64,000 nt of DNA from Gentiana macrophylla. Taxonomy: Eukaryota > Streptophyta > Magnoliopsida > Gentianales > Gentianaceae. The position numbers and the translations under genes were made by a program. Location of the stretch: contig CM047815.1 in the NCBI GenBank assembly GCA_026214975.1, positions 59,713,852 through 59,777,851 on the forward strand. Reading direction: 5' to 3'. Position 1 is the first letter of the stretch. Every line of letters begins with the position of its first letter. Below, one piece after another: positions 21,346-32,450 of the stretch. The notes below the pieces were generated by a model that worked only from the letters and a program-made list of their open reading frames with translations, did not search any database and was not told the origin of the DNA.

Positions 21346-23833
21346 TTAAACTGCTTTATGTGCTTTTTGTTTAACTGAGATATACTTCATCTCTTTGTCA
21401 TGTAGACGATAATCATGTTCTAGTTTTGAGTCTTCCTTAGAAAAAGTCGTGTTATAGTCTACTTGACTTCCTTCTTTCCATTTTCTCCATAAAATTAACT
21501 TTGGTAAAGCTGATTCATTCAAGTAGTATTTTTCAAATTCTGCTACATCAGCTTTCATTTGTTCAGTTTTGTCTTTAATCTTCAGTTTGTCTTCAATCTT
21601 CTTGATCTTATTATATTGTGCCATTTTCTGATTGTAGAGTTCATCAGATAAGAAGTAGTTCAAGGATTCTTCAATAGTCTTATCCTTGTACTTGGCTTTG
21701 ATAGGATTATGATATTTGACAAACTTTAACCGCAGATCCTTTGTAAGAGTAGCTCTCCGATCTTCAGGTTGACTATATTTCTCAATGAGCTGCTCGCCAG
21801 TTAACTCTTTCTTTAAGAACTTTGGATCTGATTTATATTTTTCCATTTCGTCTTCAAGTTGCTTCTTTTCTTTGAGTAATTTCAGCTTTTCTTCTTCAGC
21901 TTCCCCCTTTTTGGCATCATACAATTGATCTACCAAAGCATAGGCTGCCTTTTGATCGGCTGAGATACGTTGCTGAGAAGCAAGTATGTCTTTGAGCTGA
22001 TTCTCTAACCCGTAGATGTGTTGATTCATATGCCAGTGAGTCTGAGCATGTGTTTCCCTATCTACTGCGGTTGAGTCTTCAAGTTTCTGTTTAAGTGACA
22101 AAATTTCTGAAGCAGAACTTGAACTTGACTTATGGATCATTTCTAGTCTTGCATGAACTACGATATCTGTTTTAGTTCTATAATCTAGATATCCAGATAT
22201 ATTTGATGAAGGTCATTGTGTGCATCCTTTTGACTGAGCACAATTTTCTAGTTCTCATGAACTTCGGCCAATTCCTCCTTTGTCAAGATATCTAAAGGAT
22301 CATATGTTGCTTCTGTTTGAGCATTCAACTGAGCGATATCTTCAATGATCATAAGTTGCTGATTATTAATTCCATATCTTTGCTTGTCGATTGTCGCTTG
22401 TTATCGATTTTCAACCGCAAACCTTCTTGCCGAAAGTTCTGCTTTGCGTAGCTAGAGGTTGAGGTTGAGTGTCTGTCTGCAAAACTGTTGTCATATCACC
22501 TTCTTTCCTTGAATTATCATCTTCATCATCATGCTTTTTCTTTGAAATATCTTCAGGAATAGATGATGTGGCTAATTCTCTTCGTTGAGCTAGTTCAATG
22601 AATCTATTGAAACAATTTGCAAGAAACTCTGATATAGGAAACAGAGTGTATAGATCTCTAATTTCCAATTCCTTCAAGAGTAACTTTTCTTCAGATTGTA
22701 AGATAGCATCACGAGAATCTTCTGGTTTGAGTTTCATCTTCATCAGCTTCATAATTCTGTCAGCTTCAAAAACTGAGACTGATTGGTTTTGTAACTGAGA
22801 AGTATAATCAGCAGTGATATTTTCATTTGTAACTTCAGTTGTCAGTTGTTGTTCCCCCTCAGTTGGTGCTTTCTTACTTGAAGTTCCTGGGTACAAACAT
22901 TTGACAACCGATCTTTCTTTTCTTGAGTCGACTTTCCGCTTGATTCCTTTGTGTTCGACTTCCCGCCGAGGCACGTTTCTGTCACAGCTTCAGGTTGAGA
23001 AGTTGTTCTTCTTCGCTGCGATTTCCTCTGTAGCTGCAGCTTTGTCTTGCTTTCTTCCCTCGCCTTGAGTTTCTCCAAATAAAATTGAATGATTCCCCAG
23101 TGTTTTTTCTTGATGGAATCTACCAATAGTTGTTTGTCCTTCAGCTTGAGCTCTTTGTACACTTTCTAATTCAACTAAGTGTTGCTTCTTTATCTGATTG
23201 ATGACATAACCGGCCCAATTGAATTCTATTTCGTCCCAAATTATGTTCATCAGATAAACATTGTCATCGGATAATGTACTAATTCCTTTGGATTTTCCAA
23301 TAACATGTTTGCTGAGCCATCGGCTGAGATATCCAAACTCTGGCTTGAGTAATACCAACTTCTAATGGTTCTTTAGATAAAGTAATTTGCTTAAGAAAGG
23401 CATCCCTTTTCAATGGTAGAGAAGTCAAATCTATTGATGTCACAGGTGAATTTGTGAGACCAAATATTGACTTCATGACTCGTTCATTGATAATAATACG
23501 ATCTCCATGAACTGTAGTGATTAGAGAGTCTCTTACCAAACGCATATTCTCCCAGAACTGCAAAATACCTTCCACATCCCGTTTTTCGTTGAAAGTAACT
23601 TCCAGAATGTTTCTTAATCCTGGTTGTTTCTGGATCTTCTCACAGATATAACTTGCTAACAGAGTGTTGTTGCACATAGTTTCATATATTTCAAAAGTAT
23701 ACACATCTAACTCTGTGATCAATCTTTCTTCTTGTGATTTCTTTGAGGTTGTCTTTTTTTTATATTTGTTTTCAAGAAAAAAGATTGAGTTTGAAAGAAT
23801 TTTGAAACGTCTGATTAAGGAGGTTGTGAACAA
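21346..23833 (-). pseudogene. Extra ORF of copia C, downstream of pol (broken)
   Basis: Open pieces at 23833-23279, 23358-22990, 23162-22842, 22974-22411 and 22140-21346 join through frameshifts into one gene of about 830 codons on the minus strand. The N-terminal part has a globular look (FEIYETMCNNTLL, GDRIIINERVMKSIFGL, then LSRWLSKHVIGK and EIEFNWAGYVINQIKKQ). The middle is Lys/Glu-rich and the last 264 codons are mostly predicted coiled coil (LKLLKEKKQLEDEMEKYK), ending with a Trp-rich patch (LILWRKWKEGSQ). The same order and several motifs occur in copia D's extra ORF. No membrane segment or signal peptide is evident. Position matches the env-like ORF of Sireviruses, but the N-terminal half reminds me more of the putative plant transposon domain found in many plant repeats. 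Function unknown. Confidence 0.7.
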
Positions 23834-24132
23834 GGGTTGGATATATAGAGATGATGTACCGGCAGTTGATTAGTACAACTTTTTAAATTCCATGATGGTT
23901 TGTATAACCAAGAGATGTATTGTTCTGACAGTAATGGGGTGTACACGCAATATATCCTGACAAAAGAACTGTGTTATAACCGATGTCGGTCTTATCAGCC
24001 TTTGACTTAAGTTGACTGGAATAAAAACTATTTCTGGGTTCAGTTTTTCAGTTCCGATAAATCTTTCAGTCTTAGTTACTCAGTTTGAGATTGTTGATGT
24101 CAATGACTAATCTGTTAAGTGAGCGCACCCAT
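23834..24132 (-). promoter_or_regulatory. Spacer upstream of copia C's extra ORF, with TATA-like box
   Basis: No gene. On the minus strand CTCTATATAT (23841-23850) lies just upstream of the extra ORF. At 24097-24132 is the left part of the spacer repeat that copia D carries twice (CAATGACTAATCTGTTAAG); it is interrupted here by solo LTR F. Confidence 0.4.
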
Positions 24133-25596
24133 TGTTAAGGGTGATTTTATACGTTTTATAAGGATATATTTTATGTCAATTTCCCCCATATGTGGATGTT
24201 TTTCATAGAAATCGAGCTTTATATTGAAGTATTGAGCAAGTGATGTTTTTAATGGGTTAGTTGCAAAATTGTATGATTTATGTGTAAAATTGATGGTTTT
24301 ATATTGATTTGGAAGATACTACATTTTGCAATGTTTTGATGTGTTGTAGGTACATGTTTGATGCTCAAATGATGATCAAAAAGAGATAAGAGTCGGATTT
24401 AATTGATGAGAAAGAGATAGGGATGAGAAGGAAAGGATAAAGATAAAGAAATCAGCTTCCAGGCATGATGGACGTTCGTTCATGTCCCGTCCACTATGGA
24501 CGGGCGTCCATTAAATCAAACTGGCGTCCAGGAGAAGAAATCAGAACAGAGAGTTTGGACGTTGTATGGACGAGCGTCTGCCCTAGCGTCCAAAGCAGCT
24601 GGACTGGCGTCCATAAGGAATGGACGGGCGTCCAACACCGACTTCAACACAGCCGACTTACGTTCCCTATAAATAGCAGCGGGATTTCAACCCTAAGACA
24701 TACATTATTGAGACCTATTGATACACAATCATTAGGAGAAAACCTTAGCGCCCCCTTCTTAGGGAGGCTTGGGGTTGCGATTTTTCTTGTTTTTTCCGCT
24801 TTCTATTTCAAGCTTCGCTTCTGCTTTTTTGAATGCTTGAAATTTGAGCAATTGTTCAAACTATGTGAATCCGTTTGATGGGTTCTTTATTTTCAATCTA
24901 GATTTGTTTTGTGAATTTGATTAAAGTTGTATCTTTTCTATGCTTATGTGTTATGCAATCGATATCGAGAGATGTATTGCTCATTGATGTTTACCGTATG
25001 ACGAGAGTCGGTGTAAACCTTAGATCACCATAGGAAAGATGGGATTTTTAACCTTGACATAACGAGAGTTGATAGGTTAGATTTCTAGGTTGCTAGATTG
25101 AGAGATCTTACACCTTGTTTTGAAAGCGTCAAGCTTATAGATCGAGAGATGAGAGATTGATAGGCGAATTATCTACGAGAGTAGGAATTCATACCTCCGT
25201 TAGGTGAACCACATCTTTAATTAAATCATCACAAGATAACTTTAGAGAGGAAATAGAGGGTTGCGGGAACGGTGGATTATTGTTTGTTCGTTGTTTAATC
25301 ACCATGATCATCGTTGTTTAAATTCATAGTTGTTTATTGTTTTCTTTTTAGTTTATATTTTAGATTTAAGTTCACAATTATCTTTCCTGGCTTTGGACTG
25401 ACAATCCTCTGTCCAGTTTATCTTTTCATTTTGTTATTTTAGGTTTTAATAATAATAGTATCAATCTTAGGAAAATTAATGAACTAGATACCCCGATTCC
25501 CTGAGATCGACTCCGGTATTAATCGCTATACTACGATCCCTACACTTGGGGAATACCGGATTATAAATTTATTACTTGTTAATAAAATCCGAGACA
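24133..25596 (+). repeat. F: gypsy-type solo LTR inserted in copia C
   Basis: It starts TGTTAAGGGTG and ends TCCGAGACA, flanked by CCCAT at 24128-24132 and 25597-25601. Its end (CTTGGGGAATACCGGATTAT) is alike to the end of element E's LTR, so it belongs to a related gypsy family. A TATAAATA box is at 24668-24675. Upstream of it lies a cluster of TGGACGGGCGTCCA-like motifs (24467-24634). The reading frame across 24465-24878 is made of this cluster and is not a gene. Confidence 0.9.
24467..24634 (+). repeat. Cluster of TGGACGGGCGTCCA-like motifs in solo LTR F
   Basis: Exact 14-mers occur at 24497-24510 and 24621-24634, each with 6-bp complementary arms around GG. Relatives or half copies lie at about 24468, 24484, 24521, 24556, 24567, 24584 and 24600. 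They sit just upstream of the TATA box. Confidence 0.8.
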
Positions 25597-25601
25597 CCCA
25601 T

Positions 25602-27229
25602 CATAACAAAGATTAATCCCCTTGACGAATCTCTGGCTTAACTGACTTAACTAACTTTAATTATCCCTAATTCAGTTCTTAGTTTGGCAAATCTTTCTTT
25701 GTCCAAAGGTTTTGTAAAGATATCAGCCAACTGATCTTCAGTAGGTACATAAAGAACTGTAATATCCTTTTTCTATGCATGATCTTTTATAAAGTGGTGA
25801 CGCACATCAATGTGTTTTGTCCTTGAGTGCAAAACTGGATTGTCAGTTATTGCAATTTCACTTGTGTTATCACACATTATGGGAATCGTTCCTTCTTCTA
25901 TCCCATAATCTCTTAATTGCTGTCTAATCCATAAAACTTGAGCACAACAACTTCCAGCTGCTATATACTCTGCTTCAGCTGTTGAAGTTGAGATAGAGTT
26001 TTGCTTTTTGCTAAACCAAGACACAAGTCTATTTCCTAGTAGCTGACATGTGCCTGAGGTGCTCTTTTTGTCCACTTTGCATCCTGCATAATCTGAGTCT
26101 GAGTAAGATATCAGCTTGAATTCTCCTTCTCTTGAATACCAAATTCCAACTCCATCTGTATCTTTCAGATACTTCAAGGTCCTTTTTACAACTGTGAGAT
26201 GGCTTTCCCTTTGGTTTTGACTGAAATCTTGCACATACACCAACAGTAAAAGATATATCTGGCCTACTTGCTGTAAGATAGAGTAAGCTTCCAATCATTC
26301 TTTTGTAATGTGTTTGATCAACATCTTTGCCTTCTTTGTCTTCATCTAGCCTGATGTTGGTCCCCATTGGTGTAGAAATTCCAGCTGATTTTTCCATACC
26401 AAACTTTTTGATAAGTTCTCTTGTATACTTGGTTTGGTGAATGAAAATTCCATCATCTAATTGTTTAACTTGTAATCCAAGAAAATAATTCAATTCTCCC
26501 ATCATGCTCATCTGAAATTTGCTCCTCATTAAACTTGCAAATTTCTCACATAACTGTTCATTTTCTGATCCAAAAATGATGTCATCAACATAGACCTGAA
26601 CAAGTAGAGTGTTCTCTTCATTTTTCATTCTGAATAATGTTTTGTCGATAGTTCCTTTGATGAATCCATTATCCACTAGAAACTGAGATAGAGTTTCATA
26701 CCAAGCTCTTGGTGCTTGGTTAAGTCCATAAAGAGCTTTCCTTAGTCTGAAAGCTTTATCAGCTTGATCTTTGATCTCGAATCTAGGTGGTTGTTGAACA
26801 TACACTTCTTCTTCAAGTATTCCATTTAAAAATGCACTTTTAACGTCCATCTGGTATACTTTGAACTTTTGTGTGAGTCAAAAAGGCGAGTAATAGCCTG
26901 ATTGCTTCCAATCTTGCAACTCGTGCATAAGTCTCATCAAAGTCTATGCCTTACCTTGAGAATATCCTTTAGCTACAAGTCTAGCTTTGTTTCTGATGAT
27001 ATTCCCATCTTCATCAAGTTTGTTTCTGAAAACCCATTTGGTTCCAATGATATTCACATGAGCTGGTCTTTCTACCAATTCCCATACTTGATTTCTTTCA
27101 AATTCATTCAGTTCTTCTTGCATAGCTAGTATCCAGTCTGGATCTTTCAAAGCTTCTTCTATTTTCTTAGGTTCAGATTGAGATAGAAAACATGCAATCA
27201 TTGCATCTAGTTGATGTCTTGTTCAAACG
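25602..27229 (-). pseudogene. pol: Copia C reverse transcriptase-RNase H (broken)
   Basis: Open pieces at 27201-26944, 26850-26029 and 26294-25773 give the RT N-terminus ([29 protein letters not shown]), the palm with [10 protein letters not shown] and YVDDIIFG, and the RNase H (TSTAEAEYIAAG and DNTSEIAITDNP). The frame shifts near 26900 and near 26220. A further RNase H C-terminus (IFTKPLD-like) reaches about 25650. The first bases, 25602-25628, belong to the spacer block after pol. It would copy element RNA into DNA if intact. Confidence 0.8.
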
Positions 27230-28812
27230 CCAGCTTGAGTGTCACCAATAACTTGTTCTTTAGGGTGATCTCTCATCCATTGATAAGCAGGTGTTTGCAT
27301 CAAGGGATCTATATTTTGTTCGACTGGTTCTTCAAGAACTGGTTCTTGAATTTCTTCAACTGAGTCAGAATCATGTTGTTCAGGAGTGGGTTGTTGAGTG
27401 GTTGGAAACTGAGACTGATCTGGATCTGAACATTCTGAAATCCGTAGTCTTCCAATGTCAACAAAAACTATTCTGGCAATACTGGTAATTGAGACTGAGA
27501 AATTGGTTCTGGTCTATCTGCAGTTGTTTCACCAGGAAAGTTTTGTTCATCAAACACTACATGTATAGATTCCTCATGCTTGAGTGTCCTTTTATTTAGT
27601 ACTCTAAAAGCTTTCCTGACACTTGAATATCCTAGAAAATTTCCTTCATCAGCTTTGGGCTGGAAAACATGAAGTTGATCTTTCCCATTATTGTGTATGA
27701 AACATTTGCTTCCAAAAGCATGAAAGTTAGAAACATTTGGTTTCCTTCTATTCCAAATTTCATAAGGAGTTTTCTCATGCCTTTTATTCATGAGAGCTCT
27801 GCATTCACGTATATCGCAAGCGTGTTAATCGCTACGCCCAATATCTTTCGAGTAGTTTTGCTTCACGGATCATCGTTCTTCCCGCTCTTTGAGTGTTCTG
27901 TTTCTTCATTCAATACACCATTCTCATTAAGGTGTTCTTTGTGCAAATGAGTTGGTGTAAAACACCATTTTCTTCATAATATTCAATAATCACATTGTTG
28001 AGGAATTCAGTTCCTTTGTCTGATCTTATCTTCACAACAGATACTCCTTTCTGATTCTGAAGTCTCTTGAGTAGTTCAGTAAGTCTTTGCTTGGTTTCAC
28101 TTTTCTTGGTTAAAAAGATAACCCAAGTGTATCTTGAAAAATCGTCTACTACCACCAATGTATATTTCTTTCCACTGATATTAATTGGTGTTCTAGGTCC
28201 AAATAAGTCCATATGTAGTAGTTCTAGAACTCTAGTTGTTGAATGCTGAGATTTAGTCTTGAAACTTGCTTTAGTTTGCTTTCCTTGTTGACAAGAATCA
28301 CATAAGCTATCCTTCTTATATGAGATTTCTGGTAGTCCAATGACTAGCTGTTTCTTGACAAGAGTGTTGATATCATCAAAGTTTAGATGACTCAGTTTGT
28401 TGTGCCACAACCAACTAATTTCTGATTTGGTATGCACAAGCAAACAGGTTTCGGCAACGGCTATTGTCCAATCTACAACATACATATTCTCTTTTCTTCT
28501 TCCGGCTAAAACAACTTGAAATGTTGTTTCACTGACGACAATGCAGAAGTGTTTATCAAAAGTAACTTTGTATCCCATATCATAGAATTGACTGGTGCTG
28601 AGCAGATTGTAATGTAATCCTTCTACATAAGATAAATTCTTGATTGTGAGTCCATTTCTAATTAAGGTACCATATCCTTTGGTGTATCCAGGTTTGTCTT
28701 TACTTCCAATATTAACTTTTGGTCCATCCTTTGCAATAAAGTTACTGAGACAGTCCTTGTTCTTTGTCATGTTCCTAGAGCAATCACTTTCAAAGTACCA
28801 TACATCCTGCAA
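27230..28812 (-). pseudogene. pol: Copia C protease-integrase (broken)
   Basis: The frame 28812-27910 (300 codons) holds the protease site, the pre-integrase zinc region (WLWHNKLSHLNFDD and CDSCQQGKQ) and the integrase core with LHMDLFGP and RSDKGTEF. The protease motif reads FESDCSRNMT instead of FDSGCSRHMT, so the catalytic Asp is Glu and the flanking Gly is Asp: protease is expected to be dead. The frame is lost just before the catalytic Glu region. The piece 27791-27468 is the integrase C-terminal part (TPYEIWNRRKP, ESIHVVFDEQ). Confidence 0.8.
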
Positions 28813-28836
28813 TAAAAATTAAACATTTTTAGGTAC
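28807..28836 (-). promoter_or_regulatory. Gag-pol boundary segment of copia C (GT...AG, 30 nt)
   Basis: On the minus strand it starts GTACCTAAAAATG and ends TTTTTATTGCAG, just before the protease codons. It holds TAA at 28819-28821 in the gag frame; gag and pol are in the same frame. Confidence 0.5.
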
Positions 28837-30569
28837 CCAACTCTGTTTGGGTCCATAGGGGGTCAGTTGTTATTACAACTCTAGGAATATATCCTTTAGG
28901 TATTCTTTGGATATTGTTGCACTTGTTTTCATATATGTAAGCCACACTTCCATAGTATCTATGCTTGGACTGTGTCTTATTTATATGACCTCTCAGATAT
29001 TTTGACTGAAACTTATTTCCATGATGATTTCTATTATTGAAACATGAATAATAACCATCATTTCTTTTGTACTGAGGTCTATGTTGAGGATTGTAGCGAG
29101 TCCTTTGCTGACCTTTGGGCTGAAACTTGTAATAAGTTTTTTGCCTGAAATGATTGTTTTCATCAGTTTGAATATTACAGTCAGAGATATTCCAGTCATT
29201 TTCAGTTGGAAATAATCTGCCTTTCCCCCTAATTTTGTGAATCTTTGAATACTTAATATTCTTGGATTTACTATGACTGAAGTTTCTCTGGTTCTTGGCC
29301 TGATCAGCTTTAGTAGATTCAGCAATAGATCTACTTTTTCTATTTTCATGATGTTCAGCTGATTTACCTTTTTAGTTGAACCTGTTGTTGTTTACAACTG
29401 AACTTTTTGAAAATTGACGCTGAGGTTGACTTGATTCACGTTGAACTTGTTTCACTGGTTCAACATGCTTCTTAATCTGAGGACATTGTTCAGCTATGAA
29501 CTTAACACCAGTTTTGGTATTAGGTTCAGTTGCCTTACTCGTTCCTCTTTTCGAAGTTTGTTGTGTATCAAATCCTAAGCCACTTCTATCTCCATATGGC
29601 TTACCAGATTTGAATCTAGTTCTTTGAACTAGGTCGAGCAAAAGATTCGATTCTTCTTTTCTTTGATGCAAAGTGATGGTAAATCTTGATTCTTTCATTT
29701 GTCAGTTCTGCTTAGTTTTAACATGTTCAGTTCAACATTTAATCTTTTGACTTCTAGAATTAGAGATTCTTTCTCAGCTTTGATTGATTCATAACTAGCT
29801 TGTATGGTGACAAGCTGACTCATCAAATCGTCAAGAGTTTCTTCTAATTCTGATTTTCTTGGATTTGAATCGGATGTTGAAGAACATGCATTTTTCATGG
29901 AAATCTGAGCTGAGCAATAGTTACTTGTAGCAGGTGTTCTATTAGGTGTCCTATATCTAAAATAGAAATAGAAAACAAAAAACTGGTCAAAATATGATCT
30001 ACAGCAGATGGGCTATACCTAAAAATATTTAGGTATGGTGAATAGTGTTGTTCTATATATAGAACAACACTATTCACCATACCTAAATATTTTAGTATAA
30101 CCCATCTAACTGTAATAGATCATATTTGTACCAGTTTTTTTGTTTTCTATTTCTATTTTAGATATAGAACACCTAAAGGGCACTTGTAGTAGATGTTCTT
30201 TTAGGTGTTTTATATCTAAAATAAATATTTTAATGTTATAGATAAATGGATAGAAATGCTGGTGTGGAGTGTTTTGAATTGAGATGTTGTATAATAGAAA
30301 TATGTATTATTTTATATTATTTTGGTGGTGTAAATTAGACCATCTGGTACAAGTGCCTTAGAATTTGATTCACATACCTCATTAGGATCTTCCATGTGTG
30401 CCATTAAGGTTGTGTCATCTGATAGTCTTTCAAGATCACCGGCTTATAGTCTGACTCATCTCCAGCAAGGAATGCTCTTCTGCCAATTCTTCTTTGCTGA
30501 GTTTTCTTGGTCAGTTCTGGACATTCGGCTTTGTAGTGTCCAGGCTTCTTACAGTTGAAACAAAGATAA
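28819..30569 (-). pseudogene. gag: Copia C gag, C-terminal part
   Basis: On the minus strand the knuckle CFNCKKPGHYKAEC is intact at 30521-30562, next to the insertion site of copia D. It is followed by a stretch interrupted by the MITE-like insert (29924-30357), a leucine/lysine coiled-coil segment (29898-29695, SIKAEKESLILEVKRL) and a polar linker in several frames (29698-29372 and 29349-28993). It ends with the shared YGPKQ tail and TAA. The coiled coil may help Gag self-association (inference). The remaining piece is at 55762-56023. Confidence 0.75.
29924..30357. mobile_element. MITE-like insert with long hairpin in copia C gag
   Basis: TTA flanks both sides (29921-29923 and 30358-30360). 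The ends share an inverted ACTTGTA(G/C)CAG-like terminus. Inside, 29933-30057 and 30058-30182 form a near-perfect inverted repeat centred in TTCTATATATAGAA. The segment right of the hairpin starts as a direct copy of the left arm, so two copies may have fused. TTA duplications suggest PIF/Harbinger type; this is tentative. Removing it restores gag text like that of B. Confidence 0.65.
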
Positions 30570-32287
30570 TGTTGGTCCCTTGAAAAGGCTTTGGTTAAGT
30601 TTAGAGGGGGGTGAATAAACTTAACACTTAAAACTTTTGGAGTTAACAAACTCAAAGAACTTCAAAGCCGACTTCTTGATACTTGATGAGTCTGCTTGAT
30701 ACCTCGATAACTCTCTTGATACACAGTAGTCTACTGATGGTTGAGTTTACTGATTTTGTGCAGCGGATATATATCAAAAATAAAGCCTTAAAACTTGTTG
30801 TTAAATATGATACTAAGTTTTAGATACTCAGTAGTGTATATGTGTGAGTTCAGTTGCTAGATTTAGTAGGTTGATGTGTATAATAAACTAAATGCAGAAT
30901 ATAAGTGTAGAAAGTAAGTAGGCAGATTTTATAGTGGTTCCAGGTGGTGTAATCCTGTCAGTCCACTCTTCTCCTGTGATGTTGGAGGTAATTCATTAGA
31001 GATCTTTGATGTATCTGTTACAAAGATTTCTAAGATTGTTTGTCCTTCACCAATGACAATGGCTTCACAAACTGAAAACTAGGAACATGTAGGATTGCTG
31101 CTTCAAAGTCTTTCACTGGTCCTTGAAGGGTAGGATTGCCTCTTCACCAGCTCCACCACAAACAACAGTCTTTCACACCCAACAGATGCTTCACTGTCTT
31201 CAGCAGATTCTTTATAAAGATAAAGATTGAATCAAGTAAATGATTCAGTTGCAACAGCTTGACTAGGATGAAATAATCAGCAGCTTGCAGTCTTCAAGTG
31301 TGTAAACTTGATGCAGCTTGAATACAGAATACACTTGAAGAATTTCTCTAGATCAGTAAGGTTAAGCTCAGTAGGTTCAGCAGGGTGCTTTTTCAGCTCA
31401 GGAATATCTCTTATATTTTTCTCTTAAGGTTCATCAATCATCATCTTTTTCTGAGTTGAAAGTCCTATATTTATAGGTAGGAATGCATGTGACTTGTATT
31501 TGAAATTCAAATATAACCGTTCCTGTTTTTTGTCCCATTTGACTTGCTTTCTGCCACTATTCATAGGGTCGACATCGCTCGAATTCCTTTTTGACAGTGC
31601 AGTCTGTCCACCCTTTGACTTATAACCATTGGATAAAGTTCTGAATCATCCCAACGTTCTTTTAATCTCAGCCCTTGATTTGTTTGATAAATCAGAGGTA
31701 GTTGGCTGTCCTTATCCATGTAATCTTCCAATGTAATCTTGAATTAACCGAGGTATTATATCAGCAGGTTCATCAGTCTGCTGTAATATCAATCAGTCTG
31801 CTGAACAGCAATTTTCTGTGTGTCAAATACAATGCAGCTGATTTCTTTTATCTAACTTTTAATTGTGAAGTTAGATTACACCTTTTTAATTATAACCAAG
31901 TTCCAATTAACATCCAACTTATGGAACTTAGACCTTCTACACAAGGTATATGTAATCAGTTTAGGTCATCACAGACTTGCCTAAATTCTGATTACATATC
32001 CTTGACTTTAATCACTAAGTTTGATCCATTAGCCTTCATTAACTGAGTTTGTGCCTCGGCCTTGATCTTCAAGAGGTTCTAGAAAAGTCTACTGACCTAA
32101 CTACCCTACTGATATTGACCGATCTGGCACGATATAAATCACCGACCATTACACTGCTTGTTTGATCAAACCTATTCAAAAATCAAACTCTAATAAACCT
32201 ATACATTTGATTTAGACATCTTTTTGCCTTTGCACTATAACAGCTAGTCTGGCACTCATCATCAAAACATAGAAATAAGTCCAACAA
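30570..32287 (-). repeat. Copia D 3' LTR
   Basis: Plus-strand ends are TGTTGGTCCC and AAGTCCAACA. The minus-strand TATAAATA box lies at 31468-31475. The U3 inverted repeat GTTTGAT...ATCAAAC is at 32160-32188. It matches 54049-55761 with few changes. Confidence 0.9.
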
Positions 32288-32301
32288 TTTCCCCCTTTTT
32301 G
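32288..32301 (-). other. Copia D polypurine tract
   Basis: Minus-strand AAAAAGGGGGAAAT abuts the 3' LTR, as in copia C. Confidence 0.8.
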
Positions 32302-32450
32302 GTGATGATGCCACTACCCTCACCTAACAGCAAAGCAAAAATATTAAAACAAAAACAGAAAAAATTATCAGTCAATTCTCATTATAAATATTTGTTCACA
32401 GTTATTACAGTCTAGATGCAACAAAGATAGAATATAATAATTATGCTGAT

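Noticed and set aside
24467..24634. CRISPR-like array
   Set aside because: Repeat units are 14 bp, variable and irregularly spaced, within a plant LTR.
24465..24878. Plus-strand open frame of 137 codons
   Set aside because: It lies inside solo LTR F and its first half is the translated TGGACGGGCGTCCA cluster; no family text.
31702..32046. 114-codon plus-strand frame present in both LTRs of D (also 55176-55520)
   Set aside because: Antisense to the LTR, with no family support; duplicated only because LTRs are duplicated.
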